From Lysinibacillus sphaericus (GTDB lineage Bacteria > Bacillota > Bacilli > Bacillales_A > Planococcaceae): a stretch of 64,000 bases of DNA. Both the position numbers and the translations under genes were made by a program. The stretch spans positions 62,001 to 126,000 of the forward strand of contig NZ_SADV01000001.1 of assembly GCF_006864135.1 (NCBI RefSeq), read 5' to 3'. The number at the start of each line of letters is the position of its first letter. Positions within the stretch are counted from its first letter, which is position 1. Positions 9,457-20,109 of the stretch are shown here, piece by piece. The notes beneath the pieces are model-generated. The model made no database searches. It was not told the DNA's origin and was given only the letters and a program-made list of their open reading frames with translations.

Positions 9457-10332
9457 TCATCCAATTTGAACTATGTTTATATTGGCTGATACAAACTTGG
9501 TCATTGTATTTGTATTATTGATTAGTTCCAGAATTTGATTTGGGTCTGCCCCTGTATTAAAGACGGCTGAACCCGCCGCACTTGTAAATATGGTTGATAG
9601 ATCAGTAAGTGCTGGAGCCAACGATAAACTTTGATTCAAAAATACGTTATTCAGAGATAATATAACACGAACAGCTAACCCTACGATCAAGGGGCACGCA
9701 ATGAAATTATAAGAAACAAAGTAGGTGGCATTAGGTGCTAATGAGATAGACGTTGGCGTGTTTGATGAAAAATTGATGCCCGTACCGTTAGTTACTTCCG
9801 CTTCTAAAAAAGGGATCGGCTCATCAAAACCTACATCTACATACCCATATCCATAAATGCCAGCATTATTGTTGGTTACGGAACCTCCGTTAGAAGGATC
9901 AACTTCGACGATCCGAAGGTTAACACTGCTATAGTTGGCTCCCGCCACACCAGAAGGAGGAAATCCAACCAGTTGTAAAACGCTTGGATTCGGTGTAGAA
10001 GGCGTATTAAATACGGCTCCACCCGATACACTTGAGACAGGTGTATTCAATCCCGGAGGAATGGTCGATGGGAAGGATAATGTTTGCGATCCTGGTATGA
10101 GTGAGCCGTTAAGAGTTAACTCTGAAGATAAAGCAAAACCCACAGTAGGCGTACTAAACTGAACGTTGTATTCAGCCAAATAGGCTGTGTTTGGAGCCAA
10201 TAAGACGTCGGACATTCCCTGCAACTGGATAGAAGTTCCATTTTGCACAACAGTAAATAGTATAGCTGGTGATCCACTCATAGGGATGGCGCCGCATCCC
10301 CCCGAGCAAGCAAAATCTGCGCTACTACTCAT
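9457..10332 (-). CDS. Tandem jelly-roll spore-surface protein without collagen stalk
   Basis: ATG at 10332 follows GGAAAGGAGAAGAAT. The 291-residue protein lacks both the NIPNIT N-terminal domain and Gly-X-Thr repeats. Instead it holds two beta-rich domains in tandem, each with the hallmark of the family C-terminal domains: 'sV.L.pN..Y.. .Y' (LLAPNTAYLAEYNVQF at about 46-61; LAPNATYFVSYNF at about 199-211) and a terminal 'L.iv.ig' strand (NLRIVEVDP; NINIVQIG). It follows the collagen gene at 10357 with 24 bases between and is likely in the same operon. It may cap or bridge filaments; this is inference. Confidence 0.7.
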   Translation of the reverse strand: MSSSADFACSGGCGAIPMSGSPAILFTVVQNGTSIQLQGMSDVLLAPNTAYLAEYNVQFSTPTVGFALSSELTLNGSLIPGSQTLSFPSTIPPGLNTPVSSVSGGAVFNTPSTPNPSVLQLVGFPPSGVAGANYSSVNLRIVEVDPSNGGSVTNNNAGIYGYGYVDVGFDEPIPFLEAEVTNGTGINFSSNTPTSISLAPNATYFVSYNFIACPLIVGLAVRVILSLNNVFLNQSLSLAPALTDLSTIFTSAAGSAVFNTGADPNQILELINNTNTMTKFVSANINIVQIG

Positions 10333-10356
10333 ATTCTTCTCCTTTCCTTGTACGCC

Positions 10357-11457
10357 CTATACGAGTTTAATGATACTTAAGTTAGTAAGGTCGTACGATT
10401 GAGGTATCGTTCCGTTATTAATCAGCGTTAATATACTTGGAGCTCCACTAGGTGTATTGATGATTGTGTTTGATATCAACGCTGTTTGAGCTTGAACACC
10501 GCCAGGTAATGACTGCATGATTGAATCTGAGCCTGGAATCGTTACTCCATTCAACTGCAACGCAACATTGCCAATAATCGTTCCGGCAGTAGATAATTCC
10601 GCTTTCGTACGATAGTCGATATAGTAGGTTTGATTAGGTGCGAGAATGAAATCCGTTGAACCGGCTACATGGGTTATCGCTGTACCATTAAGCGTGGTGT
10701 TTGTAGGAAATGCTATAGCAGCACCAGGCGCAACGATCGGAGTAGAGCCCAATATAAAGAAGAATCCATTATTCTCCGTAATCTGTACGCCTGTAGCTCC
10801 CGTAGCACCTGTCGTGCCTGTTGCACCTGTAGCTCCTGTCGCCCCAATCACGCCAGTCGCCCCAGTCGCCCCAGTCGCCCCGGTAATACTTGCTCCAGTG
10901 GCTCCTGTAGGTCCGGTTACACACGGACAAACCCCAGTAGGGCCAGTTATCCCAGTAGCCCCGGTACTTCCTGTGCTACCTCTAGCACCCATGTTGCCTG
11001 TAGCGCCTAAAACTCCTGTAGTCCCTGTAGCGCCTGTTGTCCCGATCGTACCAACAGCCCCGGTACTTCCTGTGATGCCTGTAGCGCCTGTAGCGCCTGT
11101 AGCTCCCGTAGCACCTGTCGTGCCTGTAGCCCCGATGGGTCCAGTAGCCCCGGTAGGTCCTTTCAAGGGCGTGTTGATAACAACAGCTAATTTATCATTT
11201 AGCAGCATTTCATATTTTATAGCTTGCGTGATCGTATCTCTTACACTGCTGTTGATATTCAGCAGGTCACTAACAGAGGCTGGTGTGGTTAGCCCTGGAA
11301 TGGTTCCAAGCGTATATTGAAGTTTTTCGGCTTCAGCATTAACGATATGACTTAGCCCTAGCTCTTCAAGGGCAACAGATACTAATAACAAATTTAATGC
11401 GTCGTCTAAACCAATCGTTATCGTGGGTGTAATATTGGGTATGTTCGCTTGCGACAA
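10357..11457 (-). CDS. Collagen-like exosporium filament protein
   Basis: TTG at 11457 is chosen because it follows GAGAGGAGTG at the right spacing and restores the family start (M)SQANIPNIT. An upstream GTG at 11475 would overlap the ribosome site. The 366-residue protein has the N-terminal domain (1-95) and a Gly-X-Thr stalk (about 100-224) with one Cys-containing break, [11 protein letters not shown] (Cys177 and Cys179). A C-terminal jelly roll follows ([11 protein letters not shown]...LSIIKLV). The Cys pair could lock chains together as in other trimeric collagens; this is inference. It is the third of four adjacent minus-strand genes with gaps of 20-40 bases, most likely one operon. Confidence 0.83.
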   Translation of the reverse strand: MSQANIPNITPTITIGLDDALNLLLVSVALEELGLSHIVNAEAEKLQYTLGTIPGLTTPASVSDLLNINSSVRDTITQAIKYEMLLNDKLAVVINTPLKGPTGATGPIGATGTTGATGATGATGATGITGSTGAVGTIGTTGATGTTGVLGATGNMGARGSTGSTGATGITGPTGVCPCVTGPTGATGASITGATGATGATGVIGATGATGATGTTGATGATGVQITENNGFFFILGSTPIVAPGAAIAFPTNTTLNGTAITHVAGSTDFILAPNQTYYIDYRTKAELSTAGTIIGNVALQLNGVTIPGSDSIMQSLPGGVQAQTALISNTIINTPSGAPSILTLINNGTIPQSYDLTNLSIIKLV

Positions 11458-11495
11458 TGTTATCACTCCTCTCACTTATCGTTAATTTATTTAGC

Positions 11496-12581
11496 TCAAC
11501 TTAAGACAATGATGCTTACGTTAACACTGCTAGCAGTACCAACTGAATCTGCTCCGGTGGCAACTTGAACGGTCGAAGCGGTGGTCCCTGTAGCATTTAC
11601 TATTGCACTACCTCCCAATGTAGCGAAATTACCTGTCGCTCCTGACATATAGGGACGAAGTACCTGCGTACCATTAAATAAGAGCCGGAAGTCAGAGTTT
11701 CCTGTGGAAACGAGGTTAAATCCAACCTCAGCCGCAATATAGTAGGTGTGGCCTGGTTGTAGAGAAATAGTCGTACTACCTGGAGTAAGTGAAATAAGGG
11801 AACCTTGTAGCAATCTTATCGTATTAAATGGTAGGGGTGTATTGGCGGTGCCTATAGTCAACCCGGATGATATGGTGCTTAGGAAGTTTGTCGTTGCAGG
11901 GGATATGACACCTGTTACTCCCGTCGCCCCTGTCGAACCTGTGGCTCCCGTCGCCCCTGTCGCTCCCGTCGCTCCCGTCGTGCCAGTAACACCGTTCGGT
12001 CCCGGTACACCTGTCGGCCCTGTCGGCCCGGGTGGACAATCTGTCGGACAAGTACCCGTTGGCCCGATTGGACCGTTAGCACCGGTTGCTCCGGTTGCCC
12101 CAGCTACCCCTGTTACCCCGGTAACGCCCGTTGCGCCTGTTGCTCCCGTTGCACCTGTCGCGCCAATTGACCCAGTCGCGCCGGTGACTCCCATAGCTCC
12201 TGTCGCGCCTGTCACCCCGGTTGGCCCAGTTGCTCCTGTAGGACCCAGCGCGCCGGTTGCCCCGGTCGGTCCAGCAGCGCCTATGGACACATCCTGCTGC
12301 AGGATGTTGTCTAACTTAAATTCCAATAAGATAGACTTCTTGGCTAAAGTACTAATTGTATCCTGAACGCTGTCATTAACCAGCAGCAAATCACTTAAAG
12401 TGGCTGGAGTCGTTAATCCGGGCAGCGTACCGAGCAGATATTGAATTTTCTCTCCTTCGGCATTGAGAATATGGCTAAGTCCCAGTTCTTCGATGGCAAC
12501 TGAAGCGAGTAACAGAGGGATGATCTGATCTTTGGTTAACGTGATCATAGGTGTAATATTAGGCAAATTAGCTTGTGACAC
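11496..12581 (-). CDS. Collagen-like exosporium filament protein
   Basis: ATG is not used: the start codon at 12581 is GTG, behind AAGAAAGGAGTG. The 361-residue product has the shared N-terminal domain ([28 protein letters not shown]), a long Gly-X-Thr stalk (about 101-225), and a C-terminal beta domain with [15 protein letters not shown] and final VNVSIIVLS. The stalk is broken by [15 protein letters not shown] with Cys178 and Cys182. The stalk DNA is made of short GC-rich repeats unlike the AT-rich flanks. It sits 27 bases after the 12609 gene's stop. Confidence 0.84.
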   Translation of the reverse strand: MSQANLPNITPMITLTKDQIIPLLLASVAIEELGLSHILNAEGEKIQYLLGTLPGLTTPATLSDLLLVNDSVQDTISTLAKKSILLEFKLDNILQQDVSIGAAGPTGATGALGPTGATGPTGVTGATGAMGVTGATGSIGATGATGATGATGVTGVTGVAGATGATGANGPIGPTGTCPTDCPPGPTGPTGVPGPNGVTGTTGATGATGATGATGSTGATGVTGVISPATTNFLSTISSGLTIGTANTPLPFNTIRLLQGSLISLTPGSTTISLQPGHTYYIAAEVGFNLVSTGNSDFRLLFNGTQVLRPYMSGATGNFATLGGSAIVNATGTTASTVQVATGADSVGTASSVNVSIIVLS

Positions 12582-12608
12582 TTGGCAGCACTCCTTTCTT
12601 TAATTTAT

Positions 12609-13691
<1,083 letters not shown>

Positions 13692-13873
13692 TTACACATC
13701 TCCTTTCTATCGCAATTTTCACTTCTAGAGTATAGTATGGAGGAGTAACTGTTAAGGGAAGTACTATAACACAATTCTTGAAAAATAATCGAAAAAGAGC
13801 CTGGCACTTATCGCCCAGCCCCTTTCTTACCTCCAGTCAAGTACTTTTGAAAGTATTTTATTGGAATAGTGTA

Positions 13874-13970
13874 GCTTTAGAATAAAGTTTGATTAAAAGG
13901 ATACTGTAAACATTGATTTTGTAATAGAAGAAACCCACGCATTTTGAACAAAGATCCATCAAAATGTGTG
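13874..13970 (+). repeat. Dispersed repeat with internal hairpin, copy 2
   Basis: This is a diverged direct copy of 8866-8960. The terminal hairpin here reads CATTTTGA...TCAAAATG with altered loop bases. The two copies flank the four-gene collagen operon. Confidence 0.65.
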
Positions 13971-14570
13971 GGTTAAATTTATGTATTACTACTTTTATAA
14001 AAAAGATCAGTTAAAACCTAATCTTAGTAAACTTTCTTAATTAGCCTTCATTTTACATAATTCATTATAAAAGTTTACCCAACTGATTTTGAAAGATTAT
14101 AAAAGAGATGCTGTTATTTGTTCGTTGATAAAATTGAAAAACTTCACTTTTTGTTTTGCCGGATTCAATTGTGAACTCAAACTTTTTCCTTTAGATTCAT
14201 ATTTTTCTCTAATAAAATGTGTAATAGGTGAGGAACAATAAGGCCAGTTTCTTTATCCTTTACCGCTATAGTAATCGCTATTCTAGGTTCTATTAGTTGT
14301 TACCGAGTAAATGTTCTATTACTGTTTGTTTAGTAATCCATCTATATTTATCTAAACCCATATCTATAAATCTCTCTTAATTTAATTTTAAAAATCAATA
14401 TTGATTTGAGAAAATACAGAATTCAAACCTCACTCAAAATAACCAAGGTAATAAATCCCATAACAAAATATTTCAGGTAAAAAGAAAACACCTGAATATA
14501 CTAGATATATCAAGTGTTATACTATCATCAATTTAATATTATTCTTTTTCTCCCAAAACTAAACACACAA
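13971..14570. other. Intergenic, decayed sequence
   Basis: No intact gene is seen. On the minus strand about 14197-14090 one frame reads FEFTIESGKTKSEVFQFY, a run that may be the start of a lost SRPBCC-like protein. Evidence is too thin for a gene call. Confidence 0.35.
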
Positions 14571-14854
14571 TAAAAGGAATTGACAAAGCGATTCTCTTAT
14601 ACCCTGATTATGTTGATTTACACTTTTATAAGGCAGTCTCTCTTTATCATGAAGGTATGTTTAATGAGTGTATTTTAACCTTAGAGCATTGTCTTGCATT
14701 AGGAGAGCAAAACCTTGCCTATTTAACGATGTCTGGTACAGGATCCTATCAAGCTTTATTTTATCAAGCACTATGCTTTAAAAGGAAAGGGAATCCATTC
14801 ATGTATAAAGAATTACTTTTAAAGGCATTAGAAATATCCAGGGATATATTGTAA
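14571..14854 (+). pseudogene. 3' fragment of a duplicated glycosyltransferase gene
   Basis: The translated fragment (KAILLYPDYVDLHFYKAVSL..., GTGSYQALFYQALCFKRKGN) matches about the last quarter of the transferase at 7528-8628, corresponding to bases 8311-8583. A handful of substitutions separate them, such as CLALGEQNL for CLALGEKNL. It lacks the catalytic domain and its end has drifted (ISRDIL). It marks the left edge of the duplicated block that continues with the inverted copy of the collagen promoter and gene. Confidence 0.85.
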
Positions 14855-14880
14855 GATGCTAAATAAAACGTCTCTCACAG

Positions 14881-14920
14881 ACGGACCAGTACTCCTTATG
14901 AGTTCTGGTCCTATTTTTTA
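14881..14920 (+). terminator. Terminator hairpin of duplicated block
   Basis: GGACCAGTACTC pairs with GAGTTCTGGTCC, followed by TATTTTTTATT. It follows the glycosyltransferase fragment, and its copy lies inverted at 3718-3757. Confidence 0.65.
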
Positions 14921-15222
14921 TTAGTTTCACTTTTTTGTTTCTTGTTCGTTTTAAAATAATCCCGTAACCCCTCACCAATTTAACCTTCAATTGTAGCTTT
15001 AAATGAAATGACTACTTCACCTGCTTCACTTTCATTTTATAAACAAAGCGTAAGTATCTAACTTCATACTTAAGGTTCAGTTCGGGTAAAAAAACGGAGG
15101 CAGTATGGAATATAGGAAGCGCGAGTCTAAGACCGGGAGACGTTGGTGATTCTGGGCTCTTTGTGTCCAATTCTAGTGGTATGTATTTGTAAAAATAGTG
15201 TATACGCAGGTTGAAAGCTCAT

Positions 15223-15250
15223 ACCGTTAATGTTTAAAAATCATATCCTA
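15223..15250 (+). promoter_or_regulatory. Sigma-K-type promoter of the damaged collagen gene
   Basis: ACC (15223-15225), 16 bases, then CATATCCTA (15242-15250). It is identical in both elements to the promoter at 3449-3476 although the surrounding sequence has drifted. Confidence 0.68.
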
Positions 15251-15315
15251 CATTATACGACTAAAAGAAGGTAGACCTCTCTATTAGATCGACAAATTAA
15301 GAAAGGATGAAGACA

Positions 15316-15985
15316 GTGTCGCAAGCAAATCTCCCTAATATAACCCCTAGCATCTATGCAAGAATTAATTAAGAAGGAGCTACTCCTTCAATCTAAACTG
15401 GAAAACATCTTGGCTGCTCCTTCTTTAGTAGGCCCAACCGGGGCTACTGGGGCTACTGGCTCTACTGGCTCTACTGGCTCTACCGGGGCTACTGGGTCTA
15501 CCGGGGCTACGGGCTCTACTGGGGCTACTGGCTCTACTGGACCAGCGTTTGCACTCGTACAGGGAGTATTTTTTGGATTTGACGTTGGCCCATTTAGCAA
15601 TTTTACTATTATTCCGGTCACATTCAGCAACCCGACGAATACTCCAGGTGCTTTTACGATTAACGGAGATGGCAGTGTAACTGTAAATGTATCCGGTATT
15701 TACCTTGTAATCAGTAGACTTCAGGTAGAAGTGGATAACTCAACCGCCATCGTTGTGAATTCATCGCCGGCACAATCTGGATTTTCCCTCATATCCGGTG
15801 GTGTACGAAATGGCGGAACCATAATGATCCCAACGATATTCGCTTTGAATGCAGGAGACACAGTATTTAATGAAGTAGTAAGTGCTAGTACAGGTGGTAC
15901 TGCTATGTTAGGAGCCGTAGGCACTGTTCCTCTAGCACAAACGGCCACTTCGGTAATAACTTTAGTTAAAATACAGGACCTTTAA
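15316..15985 (+). pseudogene. Collagen-like gene with out-of-frame deletion of the N-terminal domain
   Basis: GTG at 15316 follows AAAGGATGA and begins (M)[12 protein letters not shown], exactly as in the gene at 3383. After codon 13 the sequence jumps, with one odd base, to [19 protein letters not shown], which corresponds to residue 76 of that protein. About 185 bases are therefore missing and the frame is shifted. The remaining open frame (from 15356, 209 residues) keeps a Gly-Ser/Ala-Thr stalk (GSTGSTG style) and a C-terminal domain ([14 protein letters not shown]...[10 protein letters not shown]) unlike the other family members. Translation from 15356 would need a ribosome site that is not there. 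Confidence 0.82.
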
Positions 15986-16057
15986 AATAGTCGTTATGGA
16001 GTAATACAGCAGAGCTATTGTGAAATAACCCTAAAGTATTAGACAATAATTTATAAT

Positions 16058-16180
16058 ATCAGGCTGGACAAATGTGTTTCAGCCAACAAAAATACCCAAC
16101 TATTCAATGAAACTCTCATGAAGTGTTTCGGAATAGTTCGGTTTATGAAGGAACAATTTAGTTATGTCCCAGCCTCATGC
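16058..16180 (-). repeat. Intergenic repeat of the 'GAGGCTGGGACATAA' type
   Basis: The minus strand begins GAGGCTGGGACATAACTA and ends TTGTCCAGCC, with an internal inverted repeat AACTATTC/GAATAGTT. I recall intergenic repeats with this opening from several Firmicutes. Copy number cannot be checked here. Confidence 0.5.
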
Positions 16181-16289
16181 CCTTCAGCTTTGCCTAGATT
16201 GGATATTACAACAAGCCAGCCTTTATTCCCACTAAGGTAATGCTTTACGTTAGTTCCACTTATCCTGCATAGAATATATTTTTACAATT

Positions 16290-16560
16290 TTCCTTTTAGG
16301 ACATGGCTACGGGGCTAAAGGTCCTTCCGAAATTTTGCGGCCTTTTGCCAATTCAAATAAAACAAGCATTCAAACTGTTGCAGTTGATGGCGTTACATTT
16401 AAGCCTAAAGTTCTGTTAATCCAGTGAAAAAATGACTCAATTGCCCACCGTTCTTTGTACATTTGGAGATTTCTTCCGCTGTCACCTCGCGAATATTTGT
16501 GACAACCTGTACACCTTTTATAAAACCCTTGAACAGTTAGCTTAATTGTTAACCGTTCTT
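16290..16560 (-). pseudogene. IS4-family transposase, C-terminal fragment
   Basis: The minus strand reads NIREVTAEEIS, then after a one-base frame change QMYKERWAIESFFHWINRTL and GLNV. This is the well-known YREK/'lYk.RW.IE..F.wiK' region of IS4-type DDE transposases, with the catalytic Glu in RWAIESFF. The frame breaks again at a TGA after STATV. No N-terminal part is adjacent; a fragment of an IS4-type N terminus is at 47855-47980. Confidence 0.7.
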
Positions 16561-16611
16561 TTTATAAAAACAGAAGCCTTTGTTCGCACCCGTTAGCTAA
16601 TAAAAAATCAC

Positions 16612-17013
16612 TTACAATGTAATAAAAAATGGATGATTATCTTTATCTAAACATCTTAAAAGTTCCTCTTTAAAGTCATCATTTCTTATCAATTTTAATG
16701 CATCTTCAATACTAAAAAAACCGACCTCTAAACTTTCTTTACTTACTTTTAAGCTTCCGTTTATAGGTGTTCCTAACCACCACATATTACATATATTTCT
16801 TTTTATGTCTTGTGATACTCCACAAAATTCAATAATATCAATGTTTATTCCCGTTTCTTCTTTAACTTCTCTAACTACTGCATTCTTTATATTTTCATTT
16901 TCTTCTACAATCCCACCTGGTACCTCCCAACCTCGATCAGGATCTTTTTTTAATAAAATCCTCTTATGTTCATCCAGAACTACTGCACCTGATGTAATAA
17001 TAAATTTATTCAT
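16612..17013 (-). CDS. Nudix hydrolase
   Basis: The 133-residue protein has a complete Nudix box: G34-x5-E40-x7-R48-E49-V-x-E52-E53-x-G55, embedded in the expected beta strand context (GWEVPGG before, INIDI after). Nudix enzymes cleave nucleoside diphosphates linked to another group; the substrate is not predictable. The start ATG at 17013 has GGTGGTGA upstream. A second Nudix gene lies 165 bases upstream on the same strand. Confidence 0.85.
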   Translation of the reverse strand: MNKFIITSGAVVLDEHKRILLKKDPDRGWEVPGGIVEENENIKNAVVREVKEETGINIDIIEFCGVSQDIKRNICNMWWLGTPINGSLKVSKESLEVGFFSIEDALKLIRNDDFKEELLRCLDKDNHPFFITL

Positions 17014-17177
17014 AAATTCACCACCTACAATATCATTATCTATCTTGAACTAAACTTGCTTAGTAAAAAAAGTGTTACAATTTATTAGAAATGTACCGTC
17101 GTTACTTTATGTACAATACTTCACAATCTACTTCGTTTATACAACAAAAATGGCGATTCCTTGCTAAATAAACAAAC

Positions 17178-17624
17178 CTAAATAAAATGTTTTTCAATAA
17201 TAATCTTTGCTCCTTCATCAAGTTTACAAGGTAATTCATTAATGGGGAAATATTTTAAATCCAAACTTTCACCATCATTCATAGCTAATTCGCCACTTGT
17301 ATCTTCCGCTAAGTAAACACAAATTACGTTATAGACTTCATCACCGTTAGGATACTTATAATAAAGATTACTTCCTGACAAAGTATCAATAAACTTAAAA
17401 CTTTTTGCTTTTAACCCTGTTTCCTCAAAAAGTTCACGTTCAGCAGTTTGTTCTAAATTCTCACCAATTTCCATTGCTCCCCCAGGCAAACCCCATTCTT
17501 TTGTATCCGAACGGTATTGAAACAAAATTTCTTTTTTATCATTTATAACAATAATAGTAGAACCAACTAAAATTAGTGGTCTATTTCCGATTAGTTTTCT
17601 TAATTCCATCGTGTATCCGTCCAT
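17178..17624 (-). CDS. Nudix hydrolase
   Basis: The 148-residue protein carries a full Nudix box from G49 (GAMEIGE) through R63-E64-L-x-E67-E68-x-G70. The preceding WGLPGG is typical of ADP-ribose or (d)NTP pyrophosphohydrolases; I cannot choose between them. The residues SGSNLYYKYPNGDEVYNVICVYLA are characteristic of a Firmicute subgroup of Nudix proteins. ATG at 17624 is used; an internal ATG at 17609 is possible. Confidence 0.85.
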   Translation of the reverse strand: MDGYTMELRKLIGNRPLILVGSTIIVINDKKEILFQYRSDTKEWGLPGGAMEIGENLEQTAERELFEETGLKAKSFKFIDTLSGSNLYYKYPNGDEVYNVICVYLAEDTSGELAMNDGESLDLKYFPINELPCKLDEGAKIIIEKHFI

Positions 17625-17640
17625 TATTACCCAACCCCTT

Positions 17641-18230
17641 TTTAGTTAAACTAATTCTCTTTAGTTACACAAATGTCCTCCTTGTCATTCTTTAGCTAAA
17701 CTGCTGCTCCGTTAGTTTGTGGGTCTTTAACTAGTTTAAATTAATTTCAATAGTCTACATGCTCCACATATGTGTTTTAAAAAATTTAATATAAATTATA
17801 CTCATCAATGTACCTTTGATTTAAACGTGAGTTCTCAAAGTGAGAAACTCTGCAGTTATTTTTGGAACATTGTTTTTTTATTCCAGAATCATGTAAAATG
17901 GATTGTACTACAAGGACTTCAACCCCACCCTTATACTGAAATTCTACTGTCCCTCGGCTTGGACATAAATTGATGATATTGAAAGATTCAATACATATAA
18001 GGACTTTAAGAAATACTTAGGGGCCGAAAAATACACAATCTGGTACATCGGTATAAGGCCAATAGTGGGGTTCGGGATTCTCGTCGTGTTCTTTATTAGA
18101 TAGCCTTAATAACTAATGGTAAACCTCAACCTACCGTATTTAAAGCTTGTTATGTAAGGTTGAAGAAATAGTTCGAATATCCATGCGAGAAATTTATAGA
18201 TAACAAAGAATTTAAACGAAATAAATAACG
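17641..18230. other. Intergenic, remnants only
   Basis: No convincing gene is seen. A plus-strand run near 17997-18101 reads DFKKYLGAEKYTIWYIGI followed by a hydrophobic stretch and a stop, perhaps the end of a lost membrane protein. Confidence 0.4.
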
Positions 18231-18242
18231 AGGTGAATTTTA

Positions 18243-19256
18243 GTGATAGAAGAGATACATAAATCAATAAAAGATTTGAGCGTTAGCGACGCAAAGAACC
18301 TATTGTTAAGCATGATGTTTCGACTAAAAATGATGCAGGAATCAAAGAATTTACCAGAGGAAATTTTAGAACAATTAAATTCTATAGACAATTTATTTTT
18401 CGAAGCTGTACAAAATAGAAATCTTGTTGAGAGAGATTATTCAACCGTTCATATTGTGTGTGGAGAATCTCCTGCTAGTTCTTTACGAGTAGGATTAGGC
18501 CGTGAGAATAAAATAATCGGATTTCCTGATTTCTTTGCTGTTGGTCCAATTTGGGAACTTCATCAAGAGGTTGGTCGTAAGCACAGACATGAATGGTTGA
18601 AGGACCATCTCAATTATTCCGAAGACTATTTTGAAGAAGAGTACGAAGATAGATTTTCAAAATCACTTGCAGAAATAGATTGTTTAAACGAAAAGGTCCC
18701 CATTGTTTTATGGACTGCTGAAAATTCAAATGAACAAACTGGATTACGCTATCTTTTATACTTGCTAAAAGAAAAAAAGAATGAAATTTTCGTGATTAAT
18801 ACTACACTTGCTTTTCAGGAATTATTTAACACACCTGAATTTGGGTGTTTAGATATCCATACGGGCGAAGTAAATGGGGAACAATTAAACAAAATATATC
18901 AAGAAAAAATATCAGCACCATTAACTGATAAGGATAGAACACAATATGAAAGAGAATGGATCGCATTAGCAGAATCAGAGGGTTTGGTGAGGATTTGGGA
19001 AAATAACAAAATTAACACTGTCAATGAAGATTACTTTGATGATTTTATTGTGAATACTGCCAGAAATTTACATGCTGAGCAAAGTGAAAAAGATTTTATG
19101 AAATCAGCAAGGTTAATCGGGGAAGTATATGGACAGAACAATCAATTAGGTGATGCTTTTATTGAATATAGGGTGAGAAGCCTAATCTATAAAGGAGTTT
19201 TTGAAATAAAGGGAATTCCAAAAGCAATGAGGTATTACAGTGTGAAATTAAGGTGA
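18243..19256 (+). CDS. DUF1835/DUF3658-type protein
   Basis: GTG at 18243 follows GAGGTGA. The 337-residue protein has an N-terminal helical lead (1-70), then VHIVCGESPASSLRVGL...IGFPDFFAVGPIWELH (about 70-110). This is the hallmark of the DUF1835 family: VHIV.GdS.ag.l...l, and fpD.fs.GPi. The C-terminal part (about 215-337), with DRTQYEREWIALAESEGLVRIW, fits the usual DUF3658 partner domain. No biochemical role is established for this family to my knowledge. It is soluble and has no operon neighbours. Confidence 0.75.
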   Translation: MIEEIHKSIKDLSVSDAKNLLLSMMFRLKMMQESKNLPEEILEQLNSIDNLFFEAVQNRNLVERDYSTVHIVCGESPASSLRVGLGRENKIIGFPDFFAVGPIWELHQEVGRKHRHEWLKDHLNYSEDYFEEEYEDRFSKSLAEIDCLNEKVPIVLWTAENSNEQTGLRYLLYLLKEKKNEIFVINTTLAFQELFNTPEFGCLDIHTGEVNGEQLNKIYQEKISAPLTDKDRTQYEREWIALAESEGLVRIWENNKINTVNEDYFDDFIVNTARNLHAEQSEKDFMKSARLIGEVYGQNNQLGDAFIEYRVRSLIYKGVFEIKGIPKAMRYYSVKLR

Positions 19257-19348
19257 CTCTTTCCTTCTGTGAAGATATATACATTCATATTCTCTTGACA
19301 GGAGCGAATGCATAAGAAGTCAGAGGCTCCTTCGATAAGACCGTGAAT

Positions 19349-19393
19349 AAAAGGCTTAGGACTATCTCCTAAGCCTTTCAATCTTTTTATTGT
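19349..19393. repeat. Dispersed repeat, hairpin end only (copy D)
   Basis: AAAGGCTTAGG and CCTAAGCCTTT form a perfect stem followed by CAATCTTTTTATT. The same end is found in longer copies at 20856-20972, 31325-31489 and 34003-34156. It abuts the MFS fragment at 19401. Confidence 0.7.
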
Positions 19394-19400
19394 GTCTAAT

Positions 19401-19553
19401 GCACCATCAGAAGCCTCTGCTAGTGCAACTAAAACATCAATTTCCCTTGTGTTTTTGCGCTAGTGGACGGCTCGGTCGAATCGACTATTTGAGCAGTACC
19501 ACTAATTAAGCCAAAGTTCCAGCCTAATCCAAGTAAAAAAAGAGATACGATTT
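19401..19553 (-). pseudogene. Duplicated fragment of the MFS gene at 50994
   Basis: These about 150 bases match 51103-51255 in the transporter gene with only a few differences, including the segment encoding LLGLGWNFGLISGTAQIVDS. A one-base loss near 19457 breaks the frame. Both ends of the similarity are abrupt. Confidence 0.85.
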
Positions 19554-19694
19554 GCAAACCATATTTATTTGAACAATTGGAGCAAATTTGACTTCTACAC
19601 ATCTGATGAAAAACGTGAGAAATCATTCTAGAAGCATTGATTTCTCACGCTTTTATGGTTTTCGCCAGTTTCACCCTCCTCTTTTAAACATAGA

Positions 19695-20102
19695 CTATTC
19701 TGTTACTTTTTCAATGATAGGTGACATCGCAATAGGTGGGAGAGACATAGTCATTGCTTTAAAATAAACATCTAGTTTATCTCCATTGGTATAAGAAATA
19801 TCATCAAAAACAGGAACAAGTAATATTTTATTTTGGTTGACTAAGTCCCACCAATTTTCTTGATAAAATAGCGCTTCTTCCATCGTCGGCGTATCTACAA
19901 CTGTCATATAATGATCACCAACAGAAACAACATAACCTGTAAAATGGGTTTGTTGTTGTTTCTCAAAAGATGAACTAGAAATAGAATCTGTCGAAAGTTC
20001 ATTTGATGCAGCAGATGTAGGTGTTTGCCCGAAAAAAGAAAATCCACATCCTAATGCTAAAGTAGTTGCTAAGGTAACTAGTTTTTGTTTCGCTGTAAAC
20101 AT
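19695..20102 (-). CDS. Secreted DUF3221-type protein
   Basis: ATG at 20102 lies about 10 bases after GAAGGGGA; a TTG at 20108 is the alternative. The protein of about 135 residues has a signal peptide (MFTAKQKLVTLATTLALGCG) with processing likely after TSAAS. The mature part, HFTGYVVSVGDHYMTVVDTP, and SYTNGDKLDVYFKAMTMSLPP match small OB-like DUF3221 proteins of Bacillales. Function is unknown; such proteins are usually secreted or membrane-attached. There are no operon partners. Confidence 0.68.
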   Translation of the reverse strand: MFTAKQKLVTLATTLALGCGFSFFGQTPTSAASNELSTDSISSSSFEKQQQTHFTGYVVSVGDHYMTVVDTPTMEEALFYQENWWDLVNQNKILLVPVFDDISYTNGDKLDVYFKAMTMSLPPIAMSPIIEKVTE

Positions 20103-20109
20103 AATCAAT

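Larger units (their letters stand above)
14881..15345. repeat. Inverted-duplicate block, copy 2
   Basis: This block is the inverted counterpart of 3390-3757, and similarity continues into the first 13 codons of the collagen gene. It carries about 80 extra bases (roughly 14925-15000) not present in copy 1. Confidence 0.85.

Noticed and set aside
15356..15985. Treating the 209-codon frame as an intact collagen-like gene
   Set aside because: Promoter, ribosome site and first 13 codons lie in another frame upstream; the ATG at 15356 corresponds to residue 76 of the paralog and has no ribosome site.
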